Assembly (NCBI GenBank): GCA_020250125.1
Contig: JADCEL010000038.1
Span: 1 to 64,000 of the forward strand
Reading direction: 5' to 3'
DNA from: Rhodobacter sp.
Lineage (GTDB): Bacteria; Pseudomonadota; Alphaproteobacteria; Rhodobacterales; Rhodobacteraceae
DNA length: 64,000 bases
Within the stretch, counting starts at the first letter, position 1. Each line of letters begins with the position of its first letter. Below, piece after piece: positions 46,007 through 54,696 of the stretch. Under the pieces are notes generated by a model. That model saw only the letters and a list, made by a program, of their open reading frames with translations. It searched no databases and was not told the origin of the DNA. The position numbers and the translations under genes were made by a program.

Positions 46007-47574
46007 TTGCCCCAGCCCATCGGCGCATCGGCCAGAAGCGACATCGGCAGGGTGATCGCATCGTGTGCAATCCGGACCCGCCCGCCGGATGCCGCGACGA
46101 TATCGCGCAAAGGGTCAATGCCGGGCATGATCTCGGTGGCGATCAGGCCGGTTTCGGCCAGCCGGATCACGCAGCGTTCGGTAATGTAAAGCACATCCTG
46201 CCCCAGGGCGCGGGCGCGCTTTCCCGAAAACGTCACATGTTCAACCGTTTCGACCATCTTCGTGAACTTGCCCGGCGCCACGACCCTGATGCCGTCAGGC
46301 GCAAGGTCGATCTGCGCGCCGGCCTCGAACCAGCCGGAGAACACGATTTTCCTCGCCCCCGAGGTGATATCGACAAACCCGCCGCAGCCCGCCGTCAGAT
46401 AGGGTTTCTTGCCCAGTTTCGAGACATTGACATTCCCTTCGCGGTCCACCTCAAGAAATGACAGGAAGGATACATCGAAGCCGCCGCCCTGGAAGTAGAT
46501 GAACTGCTGCGGAGACGGCACGTAGGCATCGGCATTCGACGCGCAGCCAAAGGCAAAGCCGGTCAGCGGCATTCCCCCCACGGCACCTTGTTCTATGGCC
46601 CAGGTCACGGCCTCGGGATGGCCTTCCTCCAGCAGGATGCGCGGCACCAGTGCCGAAATGCCAAAGCCAAGATTGGCGGTCATTCCGGGCCGCAATTCCA
46701 TGGCCGCGCGGCGCGCGATGATCTTTTCGATACCATGTTCGGCCAGTGCAAAGCTGCTCCATGGCCGCATGATCTGGCCGGAAATCGCGGGGTCATACTG
46801 CGTTTCGCAGGTCTGCTTCTGATCGGGGTCGATCACCACCAGATCCACCAGATGGCCCGGCACCCGGACGTCATGGGGCCGCAGCGATCCGCGTTTGGTC
46901 ATGCGGCTGACCTGTGCAATCACCAGCCCGCCGTGATTGCGCACGCAGATTGCCTGTTCCAGCCCGCCCAGATAGGCCCCTTCGTGTTCATAGGTCAGGT
47001 TGCCGAACTCATCCGCCGTGGTTGCGCGCAGGATGGCCACATCCGGGATGATGTTCGGAAAGTGCAGCCAGGTGTCGCCGCCAAACTCCACCCGGCGGAC
47101 AATCGGTGCCGCAGCCCCCAGCGCGTTCATCGCGCAGCCTTCGCGGAGCGGATCAACGAAGGTATCAAGGCCCACCTTCGTCAACACGCCCGCACGCCTG
47201 GCTGCGGCGTCGCGGTTCATGTCAAACAGGATGCCCGAGGGCACGTTGTAGGCTTGCACGCGGTTCTCGACGATCATCTTCCAGATTTCCGGCATCGGCC
47301 TGCTGGACGGACCCGAAGGATAGGACCCCCCGAGGATGCGGGTCAGAAGGCCGTCCCTGGCGATGTGATCAACGCCCTTGACGCCGTACATGTCACCGGC
47401 GGCAATCGGATGGATGGCAGTCAGGCCGCGGGGGTGGCCTTCCACATCAAAGCGCGCGCCGATGGCCGCCAGGACAAGGTCCGGGCACCCGAGGGCGGAT
47501 GACGAAGATACAGTGACAACGGCCCCGTCGGGAATGCGGGCAACCGCATCTGCGGCACTTGTCAGCTTGCTCAT
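46003..47574 (-). CDS. Acyl-CoA:acid CoA-transferase (propionate CoA-transferase/YdiF type)
   Basis: 523 residues with fused alpha and beta halves. The N-terminal half has GAVVTVSSSSALGCPDLVLAAIG and GDMYGVKGVDHIA. The C-terminal half has NLGFGISALVPRIL and WAIEQGAVGGMPL, whose Glu is the expected CoA-bound catalytic residue (E-x-G-x2-G pattern). It would activate a carboxylic-acid intermediate using a donor acyl-CoA. The start ATG 47574 overlaps the Gfo/Idh stop; the frame is open further upstream but lacks similarity. Confidence 0.9.
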   Translation of the reverse strand: MSKLTSAADAVARIPDGAVVTVSSSSALGCPDLVLAAIGARFDVEGHPRGLTAIHPIAAGDMYGVKGVDHIARDGLLTRILGGSYPSGPSSRPMPEIWKMIVENRVQAYNVPSGILFDMNRDAAARRAGVLTKVGLDTFVDPLREGCAMNALGAAAPIVRRVEFGGDTWLHFPNIIPDVAILRATTADEFGNLTYEHEGAYLGGLEQAICVRNHGGLVIAQVSRMTKRGSLRPHDVRVPGHLVDLVVIDPDQKQTCETQYDPAISGQIMRPWSSFALAEHGIEKIIARRAAMELRPGMTANLGFGISALVPRILLEEGHPEAVTWAIEQGAVGGMPLTGFAFGCASNADAYVPSPQQFIYFQGGGFDVSFLSFLEVDREGNVNVSKLGKKPYLTAGCGGFVDITSGARKIVFSGWFEAGAQIDLAPDGIRVVAPGKFTKMVETVEHVTFSGKRARALGQDVLYITERCVIRLAETGLIATEIMPGIDPLRDIVAASGGRVRIAHDAITLPMSLLADAPMGWGK

Positions 47575-48575
47575 GCGGTCTCTCCGTACATCACGGCCTG
47601 GCGCCGGCCAGTGCGCGCGGCATCGCGGACGGCAGTGGCAATCTGCAGGGATTTCACCCCGTCTCGCCCCGACGCGGCGGGCTTTTGCGTGCCTGTCACC
47701 GCCGCGCAGAAATTCCGCACAACACTTTGGTAAATCGCGCAACGGTCGAATTCGATGCGTGCCGTTCCCTGTGCGGTGATCAGGTCAATCTCTCCCACAG
47801 GGTCTTGCGACAGCACATTCCGGGCAAGAATGGACCCTTCGGTGCCATGCACCTCCACCCCGGACGCGGCGAAAGGATGGGTAAAGCTTTCATGGCTGAA
47901 CACCATTGTTCCCGAGGGCATCGCCCAAACCGACATCGCGCTGTCTTCCACGCCCCGGCCCATCCCGGTGGCATCCATATGCGCCACGACCGAAACCGGG
48001 TCTTCGCCCAGCAGGAAGCGGACGGTGTCGGCGTTGTGAACCGTCAGATCGGCAATCACCCCGCCGCCGGCAGCCGGATTGTCCAGCCGCCAGCCACGCA
48101 GATGGACCGGCAGTTCCACGGCGTGGAATACCCTTAAGGACAGGATTTTCCCGACCCTGCCCGCAGCGATCAGATCGCGGATCGCGCGCAGGCTGCCTGC
48201 ACTGCGAAGATGGTGGTTGGTGGCAAACACAACCCCTGCCGTTTCGGCGGCCCGCACCATGTCTTGCGCATCCGCGACGGCGGTCGCCAGCGGCTTTTCG
48301 CACAGCACATGCTTTGCGGCGGCAATCGCGGCCATTGCCTGACCGTGGTGCTTTTCATTGGTCGATGAAATGTAGACGGCACCCACGGCAGGATCGGCCA
48401 ATGCCTCGGCCAGATCGGTGCCGCAACGGGCTATGCCGTGGGTCGCGGCAAAAGCGGCAGCGCGGCCGGCAGAGCCACTGATCACCCAGCGCACATCGTT
48501 GTCCTGCTGCGCGCGGACCGCCCCGACAAGATACTGGCCGGCAATCGTGCTGGCCCCGACAAACACCCAGTTCAC
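47571..48575 (-). CDS. Gfo/Idh/MocA-family NAD(P)-dependent oxidoreductase
   Basis: 334 residues from GTG 48575 (VNWVFVGASTIAGQYLVGAV). KHVLCEKPLATAVADA is the diagnostic EKP motif, and GGGVIADLTVHNADTVRFLLG is the sugar-side HxxD motif. It is intact, unlike the paralogue at 30417. Members oxidise or reduce hydroxyls on sugars, inositols and related rings. It is the first gene of the minus operon, starting about 30 bp from two LacI-type operators that would overlap its promoter. Confidence 0.9.
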   Translation of the reverse strand: MNWVFVGASTIAGQYLVGAVRAQQDNDVRWVISGSAGRAAAFAATHGIARCGTDLAEALADPAVGAVYISSTNEKHHGQAMAAIAAAKHVLCEKPLATAVADAQDMVRAAETAGVVFATNHHLRSAGSLRAIRDLIAAGRVGKILSLRVFHAVELPVHLRGWRLDNPAAGGGVIADLTVHNADTVRFLLGEDPVSVVAHMDATGMGRGVEDSAMSVWAMPSGTMVFSHESFTHPFAASGVEVHGTEGSILARNVLSQDPVGEIDLITAQGTARIEFDRCAIYQSVVRNFCAAVTGTQKPAASGRDGVKSLQIATAVRDAARTGRRQAVMYGETA

Positions 48576-48602
48576 AGCCACCCCCACGCCCTGCCAAAGG
48601 AT

Positions 48603-48639
48603 TATGGATCGTTCCAGACGAGTAGTGGAACGATCCATA
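48603..48639. promoter_or_regulatory. Double LacI-type operator upstream of the minus operon
   Basis: TGGATCGTTCCA (48605-48616) and TGGAACGATCCA (48626-48637) are each one base from the perfect palindrome TGGAACGTTCCA at 30329-30340. Together they form a larger 14-bp-arm inverted repeat (48603-48616 / 48626-48639) around a 9-bp centre. The site-to-site period is 21 bp, two helical turns, compatible with side-by-side repressor dimers. Confidence 0.78.
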
Positions 48640-49499
48640 TTCTGTCAACAGGAAGGTTCCATCGCAGCTGTTCCAGTCAGGCGGGGGTCAGTGCAACGCT
48701 GGTTCCGGCAAGTCTTCAAGGGGTTTGCGGCGGATACGGTCAGGGCCGCAGCAGGTTCCGGGGGCAGACGGCAAGTGCCACCGGCACGGATCAACGGCGG
48801 CGCGGGTCAGGTCACCGGATGCCCGGAAGACTCGGTTGCATGGCGCAGGATGCGGCCCGTGAACCCTTCCGGCAGACCGCTTTGGGTGGCAGCGCGGCGG
48901 CCTGTCCGGCCCCTTGTGCCTCTGGTCGCGCCCAGGCGGTTTTCAGGCGCGGTCAGGTGCCGACACGCCCGGCGGACAATCTGGCAGCGGATTGCGCGCC
49001 GCACCCCGTTCCGGGGCGGCGCGGCCGGGCACGTTCCGCCGACGCGCGTCTTTCGCAGCACCGGGGTCAACCATTGCACGGTGTTCGCGGTGCAGATGGC
49101 TGCCCGCGCTGTTCCGGCCGCTGTCCTGAACATCCCGCAAGACCTGTGGCCCCCGAATCAGGGTCGGTTGAGGTTCCTCTCCGGCGGATGACTGTTGCGG
49201 CGGTTGCAATCAACGCGCCGCAGCATGTGCCTGTCCTGCGGCGGTGCAGGGCGATGTCCGCATCGCAGTCCTGAACCAAGGTCCGCCGCCCGGCCCCGCC
49301 ATGATCCGGCCCCCGCCCCAAGACCGGCGGAGGACCCCCGGGTCGGGCTGCAAACGGCCCTTCCGCAGAAGGACGGGGGCGGCCCGACATGGCGTCACAC
49401 CGGTCAGGAAAGAAGAAATTGACCAAAAGGCAGATCATGCTAACAGTGACCGGCAGGGTCGGGTGCGCCAGGGCTGACGGATCGGCGCAGCGGACGGCC
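48640..49499. other. Gene-free region between two divergent catabolic loci
   Basis: About 860 bp. Several open frames cross it, but their translations have no motifs and skewed composition (Arg/Gly/Pro-rich). Half-sites resembling the LacI operator (GGTTCCA near 48655, TGTTCCA near 48669) lie at its left end. The promoter for the amidohydrolase operon should be at its right end. Confidence 0.45.
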
Positions 49500-49511
49500 A
49501 TGGGGTGCCGG

Positions 49512-50804
49512 ATGCTGGATTTGCTCATACGGGCCGGTCGTTTGCCTGACCGGAAGGATGCGGTGGACATCGCCATCCTGAACGGCCGGATTGCCGGGAT
49601 TTCGCCCCGTATCGACACGGCTGCCGCCCGCACGATCGAGGCGGCCGGACGGCTGGTTGCGCCCGGTTTCGTCGACCCGCATTTCCACATGGATGCCACC
49701 CTCAGCCTGGGCCTGCCGCGCCTGAACCGGTCAGGCACCTTGTTGGAAGGCATCGCCCTTTGGGGAGAGCTGAAGCCGCTTCTGACGGTCGACGCGGTGA
49801 TGGAGCGGGCCTTGCGCTATTGCGATCTGGCGGTGTCGCAGGGGCTTCTGGCGATCCGCACGCATGTGGATGTCTGCGATGACCGTCTGACCGCCACCGA
49901 AGCCCTGATCGAGGTCCGCAGGCGCGTCGCACCCTATATCGACCTTCAGCTTGTCGCCTTTCCGCAGGATGGCCTGTTCCGCAGCCCCAATGCCGAGGCA
50001 AACCTGCTGCGCGCCCTGGACATGGGCGTTGATGTGGTTGGCGGCATTCCGCATTTCGAACGGACGATGCAGGATGGCGCGGCATCGGTGCGCCGCCTGT
50101 GCGAGATTGCGGCTGACCGGGGTCTGCCGGTCGATCTGCATTGCGACGAAAGCGATGACCCGATGTCGCGTCACATCGAAACCCTGGCGGCCGAGACGGT
50201 GCGCCTTGGTCTGCAGGGGCGCGTCGTGGGATCGCATTGCACATCGATGCATTCGATGGACAATTACTATGCCTCAAAGCTCATTCCGCTGATTGCCGAG
50301 GCGGGTCTGCACATCGTGCCAAACCCGTTGATCAACCTGACCCTGCAGGGCCGGTCCGACACCTATCCGCGTCGCCGGGGCCTGACGCGGGTGGCCGAAC
50401 TGCGGGCGGCGGGCGTGAATGTGGCGCTGGGACAGGATTGCACGATGGACCCGTGGTATCCGCTGGGTTCGGCCGATATGCTGGAGGTGGCCCACATGGC
50501 GGTTCATGCCGTTCCCATGACCTCGCGTGAGGCGATGGCCTGGTCCTTTGCCTCTGTCACCGTGAACGGGGCGCGGGCGATGGGCCTTCCGGACCCGACA
50601 CTGCGGGTCGGCGGGCCGGCGACGATGGTTGTCCTGCAGGCGCGCGACCCGATCGAGGCGGTGCGCCTGAAGGCGACCCGCCTTGCCGTGATCCGGAACG
50701 GCAGGGTTCTGGCGCAGACCGCCCCCAGGGTGGCACAGCTGTCGCTGCCGGGGCGGCCCGACAGCCTTGACCCTGCGTCCTGTGCCCCGATTGCCGAAGA
50801 TTGA
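49512..50804 (+). CDS. Amidohydrolase, cytosine deaminase (CodA)-like
   Basis: 430 residues. Metal-ligand motifs of the amidohydrolase barrel are DPHFHMDATLS (HxH), VDLHCDESDD, VVGSHCTSMHSMD and GQDCTMDPWYPLGSADML with the catalytic Asp, in the order seen in bacterial cytosine deaminases. It probably hydrolyses an amino or imino group on a small N-heterocycle. The binding protein, ABC importer and amidase downstream support uptake and breakdown of such a ring. The start could be ATG 49500 or 49512; the family N-terminus (MLDLLIRAGRL) favours 49512. Confidence 0.85.
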   Translation: MLDLLIRAGRLPDRKDAVDIAILNGRIAGISPRIDTAAARTIEAAGRLVAPGFVDPHFHMDATLSLGLPRLNRSGTLLEGIALWGELKPLLTVDAVMERALRYCDLAVSQGLLAIRTHVDVCDDRLTATEALIEVRRRVAPYIDLQLVAFPQDGLFRSPNAEANLLRALDMGVDVVGGIPHFERTMQDGAASVRRLCEIAADRGLPVDLHCDESDDPMSRHIETLAAETVRLGLQGRVVGSHCTSMHSMDNYYASKLIPLIAEAGLHIVPNPLINLTLQGRSDTYPRRRGLTRVAELRAAGVNVALGQDCTMDPWYPLGSADMLEVAHMAVHAVPMTSREAMAWSFASVTVNGARAMGLPDPTLRVGGPATMVVLQARDPIEAVRLKATRLAVIRNGRVLAQTAPRVAQLSLPGRPDSLDPASCAPIAED

Positions 50805-50842
50805 CCGACCCTCTCTCTCACCCTCTGCAAAGGACTGCTGCC

Positions 50843-51826
50843 ATGATCTTGACCGCTTCCCGCCGCCAGCTTCTGCTGGGTGCTGCCGCCACACTGGCCC
50901 TGCCTGTCTACCTGCGCCGCGCCAACGCCCAGACCGTGATCAAGGTCGCGGGCATCCATGCCTCGCCGGTTGAAAACGCCTGGAATTCGCGCGTGCATTC
51001 CGCGCTTGAGGCGGCAGCCGCCAGCGGACTGATCACTTACGAGTTTTCCGAAGGCGTGGCCGCGACCGACTATCCGCGGGCCATGCGCGAATATGCAGAG
51101 GGCGGCGCGAACCTGATCTGGGGCGAAAGCTATGCCGTAGAGGCCGAGGCGCGGGCCGTTGCGGCCGATTACCCGGATGTTGCCTTCCTGATGGGATCGT
51201 CCGGCGGGCCGGAGGGGAACAATTTCGGCGTCTTCGGGACGCGCAACCACGAGGCGGCCTACCTGGCCGGCATGCTTGCGGGCAGGATGTCTGCGTCCAA
51301 CACCTTCGGATCGGTCGGGGGGTATCCCATCCCCGAGGTCAACCTGCTGATCAACGCCTACCGGATGGGCGTCAGGGAAGTGAACCCCGATGCCAGGTTC
51401 CTGAACGGATTCATCGGCGCGTGGTTCGACCCGGCCAAGGCAAAGGAAGCCGCCGTGGCACAGATCGATGCCGGTGCGGATATTCTGTTCGGGGAACGGA
51501 TCGGCACGGCGGATGGTGCGCAGGAACGCGGCGTGAAGGCCATCGGTTCGCTGATCGACTATACGCCACGCTATCCCGGCACGGTTTTTGCCAATGCGAT
51601 CTGGAACTTCGGCCCCACCATCGATGCCGTCGTGGCAGATGTGGCCGGCGGCAAACCGGTGGGCCGCGACTATACCGGGTATTCCTTCATGAAATACGGC
51701 GGCAACGAGCTGATCTTTGTGGCCGGCGAGGTGCCTGCCGATGCCCTGCCCGCAATGGAAGCCAAGAAGGCGGCCATCGCGGCAGGCGCGTTCGAAGTGC
51801 CGATTGACGCGAACGAGCCTGCCTGA
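50843..51826 (+). CDS. BMP/PnrA-family substrate-binding protein
   Basis: 327 residues. The N-terminal ASRRQLLLGAAATLAL followed by a cleavage-like ANAQ looks like a twin-arginine signal peptide; there is no lipobox Cys. The mature part (IKVAGIHASPVENAWNSRVHSALEAAAA, MREYAEGGANLIWGESYA, GADILFGERIGTADGAQE) belongs to the basic-membrane-protein family, which binds nucleosides or related heterocycles. The start ATG 50843 has AAAGGA upstream. It is followed by amidase and transporter genes in one operon. Confidence 0.88.
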   Translation: MILTASRRQLLLGAAATLALPVYLRRANAQTVIKVAGIHASPVENAWNSRVHSALEAAAASGLITYEFSEGVAATDYPRAMREYAEGGANLIWGESYAVEAEARAVAADYPDVAFLMGSSGGPEGNNFGVFGTRNHEAAYLAGMLAGRMSASNTFGSVGGYPIPEVNLLINAYRMGVREVNPDARFLNGFIGAWFDPAKAKEAAVAQIDAGADILFGERIGTADGAQERGVKAIGSLIDYTPRYPGTVFANAIWNFGPTIDAVVADVAGGKPVGRDYTGYSFMKYGGNELIFVAGEVPADALPAMEAKKAAIAAGAFEVPIDANEPA

Positions 51827-51832
51827 GCCGGG

Positions 51833-53179
51833 GTGCAGGATGCGACCTCACTTGCGGCGTGCATCGCTTCGGGGCAGGTGACTGCCCCGGCCGTGATGGA
51901 GGCTGCGCTTGCCGCTGTCGCAGGGGATGTCAGCCTGGGTGCGGTTGCCCGCTGTGATCCCGGCATGGGCCGCACCGGCGCGCTGAACCCCGGCAGGGGC
52001 CCCTTTGCGGGCGTGCCGTTCCTTGGCAAGGACCTGGGGTCGGCGGCGAAGGGCCTTGCAACGGCGGGCGGATCGGCGGCGCTGCGCCGCCGCCTTTCGG
52101 ACCCCGCCCGCGACAGCGCGCTGTTCCGGCGCTTTCGGGCCGGGGGGCTGGTGCCCTTTGGCCTGACGACAGTTCCCGAATTCGGGCTGGCGCTTGCGTC
52201 TGATCCGGCGCGCAATCCCTTTGATCGCCGCCTGTCGCCGGGCGGCTCATCGGGCGGGGCGGCGGCGGCTGTTGCCGGCGGGCTGGTGGCCATCGCCCAT
52301 GCCACCGATGCGGCCGGATCAATCCGGGTGCCGGCGGCCTGTTGCGGGCTGGTGGGGCTGAAACCCTCGCGCGGGGCCGTGCCGGGGGGGCCGGACTTTG
52401 GCAATCACCTGATGGGGCTGGCGTCCGAACTGGTGCTGGCCCGGTCCGTGCGCGACGTGACAACGGCGTTTCGCCTGGTCTCGGGGCGGGCGCAGACCCC
52501 CTGCGGCGATCCGGCACCAATGGCGTTTTCAACCCCCGTGAAGGTGGCGCTGTGCCTGCCTGACCGGTGCGGTCCCGACCAGCAGGCGGCGGCGCGCGCT
52601 GCGGCGCTGGCGCTTGAATCACTCGGCGCACGGGTTGAAGACCGCCCGGCGCCGGATGCCTGGGGCGCAACCGCCGCGCGGCTTGCCCGGATGGTGCTGA
52701 CCGCATCCCTGGCCGAATGGATGGCGTCGGCGGGTGTTGCGGATGACGGGCTTTCGCCCGTCGTGGCCGCGATTGCCGCCGGGGGCCGGGCGCTGCCTGC
52801 GACAGCCCTGTTCGCGGCAAGCCGCGAGATGGCGCAGCTTTCCGGTACCGTCTGGCAGATGTTCGAACAGATCGATGTGCTGCTGTCCCCGGTGCTTGCG
52901 GGCGCCGCTCCGGCCCTGGGGGCCTTTGACATGACGCGGGCCGATCCGGCGGCACATTTCGCCCGGATGGAGGCGACAGCCCCGAATGCCGCCCTGGCCA
53001 ATGTCGCCGGATGCCCGGCGCTGGTGCTGCCCTTTGGAACCGATGCGGCGGGGCTGCCGCTGGGCGTGCAGCTGATGGGGCCGATCGGGTCTGACCTTGC
53101 GCTTCTGGCGCTGGCGGCGCGGCTGGCCGCGCTGGCCCCGCCGGTGGCCTTTCCCGCGCCGATTGCGGGGCACCCATGA
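51833..53179 (+). CDS. Amidase-signature-family hydrolase
   Basis: 448 residues. The Ser-cisSer-Lys triad is complete: Lys66 (PFLGKDLG), Ser139 (GGSSGG) and Ser163 (DAAGSIRVPA), with the Lys-Ser and Ser-Ser distances expected for the family. It hydrolyses an amide, probably an open-chain product of the amidohydrolase reaction. It starts at GTG 51833, six bases after the binding-protein stop, and overlaps the ABC ATPase by four bases. Confidence 0.88.
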   Translation: MQDATSLAACIASGQVTAPAVMEAALAAVAGDVSLGAVARCDPGMGRTGALNPGRGPFAGVPFLGKDLGSAAKGLATAGGSAALRRRLSDPARDSALFRRFRAGGLVPFGLTTVPEFGLALASDPARNPFDRRLSPGGSSGGAAAAVAGGLVAIAHATDAAGSIRVPAACCGLVGLKPSRGAVPGGPDFGNHLMGLASELVLARSVRDVTTAFRLVSGRAQTPCGDPAPMAFSTPVKVALCLPDRCGPDQQAAARAAALALESLGARVEDRPAPDAWGATAARLARMVLTASLAEWMASAGVADDGLSPVVAAIAAGGRALPATALFAASREMAQLSGTVWQMFEQIDVLLSPVLAGAAPALGAFDMTRADPAAHFARMEATAPNAALANVAGCPALVLPFGTDAAGLPLGVQLMGPIGSDLALLALAARLAALAPPVAFPAPIAGHP

Positions 53180-54696
53180 CGCAGCCGGTGCTGGAACTGA
53201 ACCGGATCACCAAGCGCTTTGGCGGACTGACGGCCAATGACGATGTGACGCTGCACCTCAATCAGGGTGAAATCCTGGCGCTTCTGGGCGAAAACGGTGC
53301 CGGCAAGACAACGCTGATGAACATCCTTTTTGGCCATTACACCGCCGACGCGGGCGAGGTCAGGGTCAGCGGCAGGGCGCTGCCGCCCGGGATGCCGCGC
53401 GCGGCCATCGCCGCCGGGGTGGGCATGGTGCACCAGCATTTCACGCTGGCGGCCAACCTCAGCGTTCTGGAGAACATCATCATCGGGTCCGAACCGCTCT
53501 GGCGGCCCGACAGCCGCCGCGCCGGGGCGCGGGCCGGGATTGCCGGCATTGCCCGGACCTTCGGCCTTCCGGTCAATCCCGATGCGCGGGTCGGCGATCT
53601 TTCGGTGGGCGAGCGCCAGCGGGTCGAGATCGTCAAGGCGCTGTACCGCAAGGCGCGCATCCTTATCCTGGACGAGCCGACGGCGGTGCTGGCCCGCCCC
53701 GAGGCCGAACAGCTGTTCGCCACCCTGCGCGGCATGACGGCCGGCGGGCTTTCGATCATCTTCATCAGCCACAAGCTGCACGAGGTCATGGCGGCGTCGG
53801 ACCGCGTTGTGGTCCTGCGCGGCGGCAAGGTGGTGGCCGAACGCCGGACGGCGTCCACCAACCCGGCAGAGCTGGCAGAGCTGATGGTGGGGCGTCAGGT
53901 CGTCCGGCCGCGCCGGACTGCGCATGCCACCGGCAAACCCGTGCTGGAGGGCCGGGGGCTGACGGTGACCGACGCCGGAAAACGTGGCCTGGACGCGGCA
54001 GATTTCACGGTCTGCGAAGGCGAAATCCTGGGCATTGTCGGCGTGTCGGGAAACGGGCAGGCCAGCCTCGGCCGTGTCCTGTCCGGGCTTGCGCGGCCCC
54101 TGTCCGGCACGCTGACGCTGCAGGGCCGGGACATCACCCGGCTGGCACCGCGCGATCTTGTCCGGCTTGGCATTGGCCGGATCCCCGAGGACCGCCATGC
54201 GGAAGGGGTGGTGGGCGATCTGCCGGTCTGGGAAAATGCAGTTCTGGAACGGTTGCGCACCCCCCTTTTTTCGCGCCGGGGCTTTGTGCGGCGGGCAGAG
54301 GCGCGGGCCTTTGCCGCCCGGCTGATCGACCGCTTCGATATTCGCGGGGCGGGACCCGAAACGCGGACGCGGCTGCTGTCGGGCGGGAACATGCAAAAGC
54401 TGATCCTGGGCCGCAATCTTGCGGCGCAGCCGGGGTTCCTTCTGGCCAATCAGCCCACGCGCGGTCTGGACGAAGGTGCCATTGCCGCCGTCCATGCCGA
54501 ATTGCTGGCAGCGCGCGACCAGGGGGCGGCGATCCTGCTGATCTCGGAAGACCTGGAAGAGGCGGCCGCCCTGTCGGATCGCATCCAGGCCATCGTGAAG
54601 GGACGTCTGTCGCAGCCCGTGCCTGCCGACCGGGCCGATGCCCGCACGCTGGGCCTGATGATGGCCGGGGTCTGGGAGGTGCGCGATGCGCTTTGA
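53176..54696 (+). CDS. Nucleoside-type ABC importer ATPase (two ATPase domains)
   Basis: 506 residues of the RbsA/YufO layout. The first domain has Walker A GENGAGKTT (38-46), signature LSVGERQRVEIVKAL and Walker B ILILDEPTA. The second has the non-canonical GVSGNGQASLG Walker A and LLANQPTRGLD in place of LLDEPT, a known feature of the second half in this group. It partners the two permeases downstream. It overlaps the first permease gene by 11 bases. Confidence 0.92.
   Translation: MTQPVLELNRITKRFGGLTANDDVTLHLNQGEILALLGENGAGKTTLMNILFGHYTADAGEVRVSGRALPPGMPRAAIAAGVGMVHQHFTLAANLSVLENIIIGSEPLWRPDSRRAGARAGIAGIARTFGLPVNPDARVGDLSVGERQRVEIVKALYRKARILILDEPTAVLARPEAEQLFATLRGMTAGGLSIIFISHKLHEVMAASDRVVVLRGGKVVAERRTASTNPAELAELMVGRQVVRPRRTAHATGKPVLEGRGLTVTDAGKRGLDAADFTVCEGEILGIVGVSGNGQASLGRVLSGLARPLSGTLTLQGRDITRLAPRDLVRLGIGRIPEDRHAEGVVGDLPVWENAVLERLRTPLFSRRGFVRRAEARAFAARLIDRFDIRGAGPETRTRLLSGGNMQKLILGRNLAAQPGFLLANQPTRGLDEGAIAAVHAELLAARDQGAAILLISEDLEEAAALSDRIQAIVKGRLSQPVPADRADARTLGLMMAGVWEVRDAL

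Noticed and set aside
48640-49499. Overlapping frames on both strands between the LacI operators and the amidohydrolase
   Set aside because: Translations are compositionally skewed, have no motifs and lack ribosome sites; treated as non-coding.
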